Below, piece by piece: positions 7,082 through 8,585 of a DNA stretch of 8,585 bases. Source of the DNA: Rhodospirillaceae bacterium (GTDB lineage Bacteria; Pseudomonadota; Alphaproteobacteria; Rhodospirillales; Rhodospirillaceae). The number at the start of each line of letters is the position of its first letter. Positions within the stretch are counted from its first letter, which is position 1. Both the position numbers and the translations under genes were made by a program. Location: assembly GCA_016937315.1 (NCBI GenBank), contig JAFGWD010000318.1, forward strand, positions 1 to 8,585, given 5' to 3'. A model generated the notes under the pieces. The model had not been told where the DNA came from. It was given only the letters and a program-made list of their open reading frames with translations, and did not search any database.

Positions 7082-8553
7082 TGGCGGGAACGGATTCCTC
7101 ACGGTTACAAACTGAAACCGTGACCAACGGTGCGGCACCGACGGTTCTTTTGATCCGTCCGCAATTGGCGGAAAACATCGGTATGGTGGCGCGTGCCATG
7201 CTGAACTGTGGCCTGACGGATTTGCGTTTGGTGTCGCCGGTGGAGCCTCCGACTGCGGAGCGAGCGCAAGCGGCCAGTTCGGGCGCGACCTTGGTTTTGG
7301 ATCACGCAACGCTCTTCGATGATCCGCTCAAGGCGATTGCCGATGCCAATTGGGTGGTGGCGACCACGGCGCGGCGTCGTGAACAGGTCAAGCCGGTGAT
7401 GACGCCTCACCGTGCTGCGGCGGAGATTCGGGCACGCATTGCGGCGGGGCAAAAGGTGGTGGTGATGTTTGGGCCGGAACGGGCAGGCCTGGACAATGAT
7501 GATGTGTCTTTGGCCGATGCCGTGTGTGAGGTCCCGCTGAACCCGGCCTATTGTTCTCTCAACTTGGCCCAAGCGGTCTTGCTGATGGGTTACGAATGGT
7601 TCCAGGCGGGGGTTGATGTTCCGCCCTATGAATTGGTGATGAATGAGACGGCTCCGGCGACCAAGGCCGAGGTGTTGAACTTTTACGCACATTTGGAACG
7701 CGAATTGGATTTGTGCGGGTTCTTAAGGGTTGAGGACAAACGCCCAAGTATGGTGCGGAATCTCCGTTCTTTGTTCAATCGCGCGGCGTTGACCGAGCAA
7801 GAGGTCCGCACGCTGCATGGCGTGGTTTCTGAGCTGGCGCATGGCAGCTTGCGTCGGGCGCGTAAGTTGGGGATTCCTGTGGATCGTTTGCTTCCCGACC
7901 CACAACCGCTTTATACCAGTAAGCCTTTGTTCGACAGTGCATTTTCCGACAAGTTGATGGAGCTTTTCGTGTGGCGGCGCGATGTCCGGCGTTTCACCAC
8001 CGATCCCGTTTCACAGACCGTGGTCGATGAGCTGTTGTCCACAGCGTGTTTGGCGCCGTCGGTTGGTAACAGTCAGCCATGGCGCTTTGTTTTGGTTGAT
8101 GCGCCAGAACGCCGCGAAGCGGTGCGGGCGAATTTTGCGGTGGCGAACGCCGCTGCCTTGGCCGGATATGATGGCGAAAAGGCTGAGAATTACGCGACTT
8201 TGAAGTTGGCGGGTTTGGATCGTGCGCCGGTGCAAATGGCGGTGTTTGTTGAACTTGATCCACCAGAAGGACACGGTTTGGGGCGTCAAACCATGCCGGA
8301 AACCCTGCACTATTCCGTGGTTGCGGCGATTCAAACTCTGTGGTTGGCGGCGCGGGCGCGGGGCTTAGGGATTGGTATGGTTTCGATCATCGACCCTCGG
8401 GCGGTGCGAGAAATCTGTGATGTTCCCGAAGGATGGGATCTGGTGGCATATCTTTGCCTCGGCGTGCCAGAGGAAGAACATGCCGATCCAGAACTGGTGC
8501 GTGCAGGTTGGCAAAACCGAATTTCCATGGATCGTGTCGTCTTCCGTCGGTAA
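7081..8553 (+). CDS. Fusion: TrmJ-like tRNA 2'-O-methyltransferase + BluB-like 5,6-dimethylbenzimidazole synthase
   Basis: One continuous frame of 490 residues holds two complete enzymes. Residues 1-260 are a SPOUT (SpoU/TrmJ) methyltransferase with NIGMVARA starting at Asn32 (Arg38 conserved), FGPER at 130-134, and LNPAYCSLN at 153-161 with Ser159 and Asn161. By family it would use S-adenosylmethionine to methylate the ribose of tRNA position 32. Residues about 290-490 match BluB, a nitroreductase-fold flavoenzyme that breaks down reduced FMN with oxygen to make 5,6-dimethylbenzimidazole, the lower ligand of vitamin B12. Asp301 in RRDVR and Ser435 in GMVSI correspond to Asp32 and Ser167 of Sinorhizobium meliloti BluB, with almost the same spacing (134 versus 135). 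APSVGNSQPW at 325-334 and the terminal GWQNR also fit. The Trp before the catalytic Ser region is Met433 here. The linker (about 260-290) has no stop, and I see no ribosome binding site for a separate BluB start. The ATG overlaps the cimA stop. Both domain identities are strong; joint function is inference. Confidence 0.9.
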   Translation: MAGTDSSRLQTETVTNGAAPTVLLIRPQLAENIGMVARAMLNCGLTDLRLVSPVEPPTAERAQAASSGATLVLDHATLFDDPLKAIADANWVVATTARRREQVKPVMTPHRAAAEIRARIAAGQKVVVMFGPERAGLDNDDVSLADAVCEVPLNPAYCSLNLAQAVLLMGYEWFQAGVDVPPYELVMNETAPATKAEVLNFYAHLERELDLCGFLRVEDKRPSMVRNLRSLFNRAALTEQEVRTLHGVVSELAHGSLRRARKLGIPVDRLLPDPQPLYTSKPLFDSAFSDKLMELFVWRRDVRRFTTDPVSQTVVDELLSTACLAPSVGNSQPWRFVLVDAPERREAVRANFAVANAAALAGYDGEKAENYATLKLAGLDRAPVQMAVFVELDPPEGHGLGRQTMPETLHYSVVAAIQTLWLAARARGLGIGMVSIIDPRAVREICDVPEGWDLVAYLCLGVPEEEHADPELVRAGWQNRISMDRVVFRR

Positions 8554-8559
8554 AACGCC

Positions 8560-8585
8560 TTGACATCTGGGGGCTCGCGGCTAAA
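8560..8585 (+). promoter_or_regulatory. Probable sigma-70 type promoter reading out of the window
   Basis: A perfect TTGACA at 8560-8565, preceded by C as is common in alphaproteobacterial promoters, is followed after 16 bases by TAAA at 8582-8585, which could be the first four bases of a -10 box. It begins 6 bases after the stop of the fusion gene, so a new transcription unit probably starts just past the window. The -10 box is incomplete, and the downstream gene, perhaps a tRNA or another stable RNA, cannot be seen. Confidence 0.5.

Noticed and set aside
6308..7309. Long open frame of 333 codons on the minus strand opposite the cimA and methyltransferase genes
   Set aside because: Its product shows no recognisable domain, is rich in Pro, His and Arg, and spans the boundary of two well-identified genes. 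It is the usual antisense by-product of GC-rich coding sequence.
1..8585. CRISPR arrays, insertion sequences, tRNA/rRNA genes, prophage or toxin-antitoxin genes
   Set aside because: I looked on both strands and found no repeated spacer pattern, terminal repeats, transposase or RNA-gene sequence; coding sequence fills almost the whole window.

Overview
The window looks like ordinary chromosome from an alphaproteobacterium, probably close to the Rhodospirillales. This rests on the style of the glutamyl-tRNA synthetase (SLSKR signature and the C-terminal pattern), the citramalate synthase next to a SpoU-type tRNA methyltransferase, a BluB-type domain, GTG starts and moderately high GC. The lineage is inferred from protein character, not from a search. 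All four complete genes and one partial gene lie on the + strand, and nearly all of the window is coding.

Layout. Positions 1-639 hold the 3' part of gltX (glutamyl-tRNA synthetase), cut by the window edge just before its SLSKR motif. After 27 bases comes cysS (cysteinyl-tRNA synthetase, 667-2061), with all zinc and signature residues intact. A 180-base gap (2062-2241) precedes a roughly 1050-residue signalling protein (2242-5394): REC receiver, PAS-like regions, a degenerate GGDEF and an intact EAL domain. It is most likely a c-di-GMP phosphodiesterase. A 94-base gap with an inverted repeat leads to cimA (citramalate synthase, 5489-7081). Its stop codon overlaps by one base the start of the last gene (7081-8553). 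A good-looking -35 box and the beginning of a -10 box follow at the right edge, so another transcription unit probably starts just outside.

The standout is the last gene. It is one uninterrupted 490-residue frame that joins a complete TrmJ-like SPOUT tRNA 2'-O-methyltransferase (about residues 1-260) to a complete BluB-like 5,6-dimethylbenzimidazole synthase (about residues 290-490). Both halves keep their family motifs, including the two BluB catalytic positions (Asp301 and Ser435). I do not know of this fusion as a described architecture. It would put tRNA anticodon-loop methylation and synthesis of the vitamin B12 lower ligand in one polypeptide.

The genes share a theme of translation and amino-acid supply: two aminoacyl-tRNA synthetases, entry into isoleucine synthesis from pyruvate, and a tRNA methylase. 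The c-di-GMP gene sits between cysS and cimA and looks functionally unrelated to them.
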